Assembly: GCF_052113225.1 (NCBI RefSeq)
Contig: NZ_JBFRCT010000007.1
Span: 124,001-188,000, forward strand
Direction of reading: 5' to 3'
DNA length: 64,000 nucleotides
Source: Pristimantibacillus sp052113225
Lineage (GTDB): Bacteria > Bacillota > Bacilli > Paenibacillales > Paenibacillaceae
Below the pieces are notes generated by a model. It worked only from the letters and a program-made list of their open reading frames with translations. It was not told where the DNA came from and did not search any database. Within the stretch, counting starts at the first letter, position 1; each line of letters begins with the position of its first letter. Positions 61,911-64,000 of this stretch are shown one piece after another. The position numbers and the translations under genes were made by a program.

Positions 61911-62041
61911 CTTCAATGAATTATCACCACAATGGCCTCTTAAAGGACATCATGATGATTCATACTTCGAAAGCATCTTCAATGAATTATCACCACAATG
62001 GCCTCTTAAAGGACATCATGATGATTCATATTTCGAAAGCA
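61911..62041. repeat. 66-bp tandem duplication in the kinase 5' region
   Basis: Copy 1 (61911-61976) and copy 2 (61977-62041) differ at one inner base (61965 C, 62031 T). The first copy begins at the kinase ribosome binding site, so the duplicated segment is the 5' leader or promoter region of the minus-strand operon. Confidence 0.93.
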
Positions 62042-62162
62042 ACCGCTTTTGTAACCGCTTACTCGATTGTATTCGATAACTTCAATTGTTTTCCTTTTTA
62101 TAGGAAGGGGCTGAGTCCAAAGTTGCTTAAAATATTCCTAATAGGAGGTTAAGATATTACAT

Positions 62163-62176
62163 AGAAAGCGCTACCA
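62163..62176 (+). promoter_or_regulatory. CcpA cre-like site upstream of the third sugar importer
   Basis: AGAAAGCGCTACCA matches 12 of 14 positions of the cre consensus, about 55 bases before the start codon of the lipoprotein gene. Confidence 0.5.
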
Positions 62177-62231
62177 TTTTAGAATTATACTGGATTTGTA
62201 AATGCGATATCCATTCGAGGAGGGCATTCAA

Positions 62232-63686
62232 TTGAAGAACAAGCAGCGGTTTAGGACTTGGTCAAGTTTGGCAATTGTTCTTGTCTTAATGCTAATGGCA
62301 TCAGCTTGCAGTGGGGGTAATAACAACACGACAAACACTTCTGAACCGACGAATGACTCTTCAAGCACGAATGCGGCAACAAACAACGGGTCCGATAATA
62401 CGCCAGCAACTACGGATAACACAGCTTCAAGCGGCGGTACCGTCGAAATTACGGTATGGGATCAGCCGAATCCGGACGACACGATGAAATCTATTAAAGA
62501 AGAAGTTTATGCAGATTTCGAAACAGCAAATCCCAACATTAAAGTAAAACACGAATTGATGCCGCAAGGTACAAATGACCGTGAAGTATTCGTAACTGCG
62601 ATGGCAGGCGGCAATGGACCTGATGCTTACCATTCGGCTCACTTCCCGATCATTGCGGACTGGGTAGGCCAAGGTCTTGCGCTTGACCTGTCTCCTTACT
62701 GGGACAGCTATGCAGACAAAGATAAATTCATTCCATCCTCGATGGAAGCAGGCACAATTGATGGCAAAGTATACGGCATTCCTCACGATATGTATGTAAC
62801 AGGCCTGTTCTGGAACAAGAAGATGTTCGAAGAAGCAGGACTTGATCGAGATACGCCTCCGGCAAACTGGGATCAGCTGGTTGAATTCGGCAAGAAGCTG
62901 ACGGATACAGGTAAGAAGCAATACGGAATTACGCTGCTTGGCATGGAATGGGCTGACTGGTGGTTTGAGTATTATGTATGGCAAGCAGGCGGCGACCTGA
63001 CGCATGTCAATGCGGACGGTACAGTTCAATTGGCATTTACGGAAGAGCCTTCTGTGACCGCCCTGCAATTCTATAAGGATCTGAAATGGGTGCACAAAAT
63101 CGTCCAAAACAACGTGCTCCAAAGCTACCAAGATAATATGAATGATATTTTCCAAGGCCGCGCAGCGATGTCGAATGCAGCTTCCGGCGGGTTCGGCGAC
63201 TATGTGGCACAAGGAATGGATTTGAACGACGTTGGCTTCGCGCCATATCCGGTAGGTCCAGGCGGCAAAGGTCCAGGACAAATCGGTGGTGCTTACTGGA
63301 TCATTAATCCGAAGACGTCCAAAGAAAAGCAAGACGCAGCCTGGCAATACATCACCTATATTAACTCCAAAGAGGTTGCTGAGAAGTACCTTCAGTTCCA
63401 GCAAGACAATGGGATCTTCCCGAACCTGCTGTCTGTTCGATCCGACGTTGATCCTTCTCAATTTGCAAAAGACATTTCGCCTGAGCTTGTAGCGGCAGTG
63501 AACAAAGCGGCTTCCGATACGCATCTGGAGTACTTCTTGAAAGAGCGTCTCACTCCATATGTCGTTAAAGCCGTTCAAAAAGCGCTGACAGACGAGAAAT
63601 CCGATCCGAAACAGCTGCTCCAGGAAGCACAAGATGCAGCACAAAAAGAAGTTATCGATGCGTTTAACGCAGCTGTGAAGAAATAA
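62232..63686 (+). CDS. Sugar ABC transporter substrate-binding lipoprotein (family 1)
   Basis: A 484-residue lipoprotein: signal peptide with lipobox ASAC (Cys near 26), a long Asn/Thr/Ser-rich linker (about 27-75) and the family 1 binding fold (ITVWDQPNPDDTMKSIKEEVY; DVGFAPYPVGPGGKGPGQIGG). It should capture a saccharide for the permease encoded next. The start is TTG at 62232, eight bases after GGAGG. Expression is probably driven by the divergent YesM/YesN pair and subject to carbon control. Confidence 0.91.
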   Translation: MKNKQRFRTWSSLAIVLVLMLMASACSGGNNNTTNTSEPTNDSSSTNAATNNGSDNTPATTDNTASSGGTVEITVWDQPNPDDTMKSIKEEVYADFETANPNIKVKHELMPQGTNDREVFVTAMAGGNGPDAYHSAHFPIIADWVGQGLALDLSPYWDSYADKDKFIPSSMEAGTIDGKVYGIPHDMYVTGLFWNKKMFEEAGLDRDTPPANWDQLVEFGKKLTDTGKKQYGITLLGMEWADWWFEYYVWQAGGDLTHVNADGTVQLAFTEEPSVTALQFYKDLKWVHKIVQNNVLQSYQDNMNDIFQGRAAMSNAASGGFGDYVAQGMDLNDVGFAPYPVGPGGKGPGQIGGAYWIINPKTSKEKQDAAWQYITYINSKEVAEKYLQFQQDNGIFPNLLSVRSDVDPSQFAKDISPELVAAVNKAASDTHLEYFLKERLTPYVVKAVQKALTDEKSDPKQLLQEAQDAAQKEVIDAFNAAVKK

Positions 63687-63704
63687 GGGTGGCTTAATAA
63701 GTGA

Positions 63705-63752
63705 AGGCGGAGTTGATGAACGGGCATGAAGACGCCGTGAGCTGCTCCGCCT
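63705..63752 (+). promoter_or_regulatory. Intercistronic hairpin between binding-protein and permease genes
   Basis: AGGCGGAG (63705-63712) pairs with CTCCGCCT (63745-63752), with inner GGC / GCC pairing. No T run. Confidence 0.6.
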
Positions 63753-63779
63753 GCCATTTGGGAAGGAGGCGTCACAACG

Positions 63780-64000
63780 TTGAAAGCAGCCATTGAAGGC
63801 CAGAAGCCTCAGGTGCAAGTGCGGGTCAAACCCCGGATTAAGATCTCTTGGACAGCAATTCTTTTCTTGACTCCTGCTATTGTATGTTTCCTGTTGTTCA
63901 AGTACTACCCGCTTCTTCAAGCCGTATATATGAGCTTCTTCGATTACAAAGTCATTAACCCGCCTGGCCATTTCGTCTGGCTGGATAACTATAAGTATTT
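63780..64000 (+). CDS. Sugar ABC transporter permease, N-terminal part (cut by window edge)
   Basis: About 73 residues are visible: a basic N-terminus, a first membrane segment (ILFLTPAIVCFLLFKYYPLL) and the typical YMSFFDYKV motif that follows TM1 in MalF-type permeases. The start is TTG after GGAAGGAGG. It continues the third sugar importer operon and runs past the right edge. Confidence 0.88.
   Translation, partial: MKAAIEGQKPQVQVRVKPRIKISWTAILFLTPAIVCFLLFKYYPLLQAVYMSFFDYKVINPPGHFVWLDNYKY

Noticed and set aside
61916..62152. 78-residue frame containing a 22-residue repeat
   Set aside because: The repeat is the 66-base tandem duplication, which stays in frame by its length; no ribosome binding site precedes the ATG.
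62427..63971. 514-residue open frame on the minus strand
   Set aside because: It lies over the sugar-binding lipoprotein and permease start, has no recognisable domain or ribosome site, and has the unusual composition of a shadow frame.

Overview
The window looks like a chromosomal segment of a Paenibacillus-type Bacillota (Paenibacillaceae). The signs are strong AGGAGG-like ribosome binding sites, frequent TTG and GTG starts, several lipoprotein sugar-binding proteins whose operons carry no ATPase of their own, YesM/YesN-type two-component systems, a secreted copper amine oxidase with a stalk domain, a DUF2642-like small protein and many GNAT genes. No rRNA, tRNA, phage, insertion sequence or CRISPR array was seen. 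One ambiguous base (20706) points to a draft assembly. The last gene runs off the right edge.

Layout. 1-6.8 kb: an acetyltransferase, a 14-TM drug efflux pump with its TetR regulator, a membrane flippase-like protein plus glycosyltransferase pair, and a second MFS pump. 7.2-9.9 kb: an RsbQ-type hydrolase followed by a PAS-GGDEF protein whose PAS domain resembles RsbP, then an AraC regulator. 10.1-15.2 kb: copper amine oxidase, acetyltransferases, an HD hydrolase and a VOC protein. 15.4-18.8 kb: a four-gene ABC exporter plus DesK/DesR-like two-component operon. 18.9-22.2 kb: acetyltransferases and a LysR / tautomerase / carboxymuconolactone decarboxylase-like cluster. 22.4-28.4 kb: histidine kinase, YesN-type regulator, sugar-binding lipoprotein and two permeases in one direction. 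28.5-38.5 kb: LtrA, a TPR protein, a GH43 xylosidase with a divergent AraC regulator, an orphan peptide-binding lipoprotein, exonuclease III, a eukaryotic-type HisA and an EamA exporter.

38.6-44.8 kb is a sulfonate/taurine-type uptake region split in two: SsuB-SsuC, and SsuA-TauD-like dioxygenase-Dabb protein. Each half is preceded by its own consensus promoter and by a near-identical short leader RNA with mutually exclusive hairpins, the second being an intrinsic terminator. I do not recognise this leader as a known riboswitch class, and it is the best candidate for an undescribed regulatory system here.

45-52.5 kb: KDPG aldolase, fumarase, an ABC-F protein, a FAH-family enzyme, an esterase and Dps. 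52.6-57.6 kb: a LacI regulator divergent from a maltodextrin-type importer. 58-64 kb: a membrane protein and a YesM/YesN pair divergent from a third sugar importer.

The intergenic regions are unusually rich in palindromic repeats. At least seven families are visible, and five of them recur at two or more distant loci. Three genes (12536, 21719, 29806) are decayed by internal deletions. The three sugar importers each have a hairpin between the binding-protein gene and the first permease gene.
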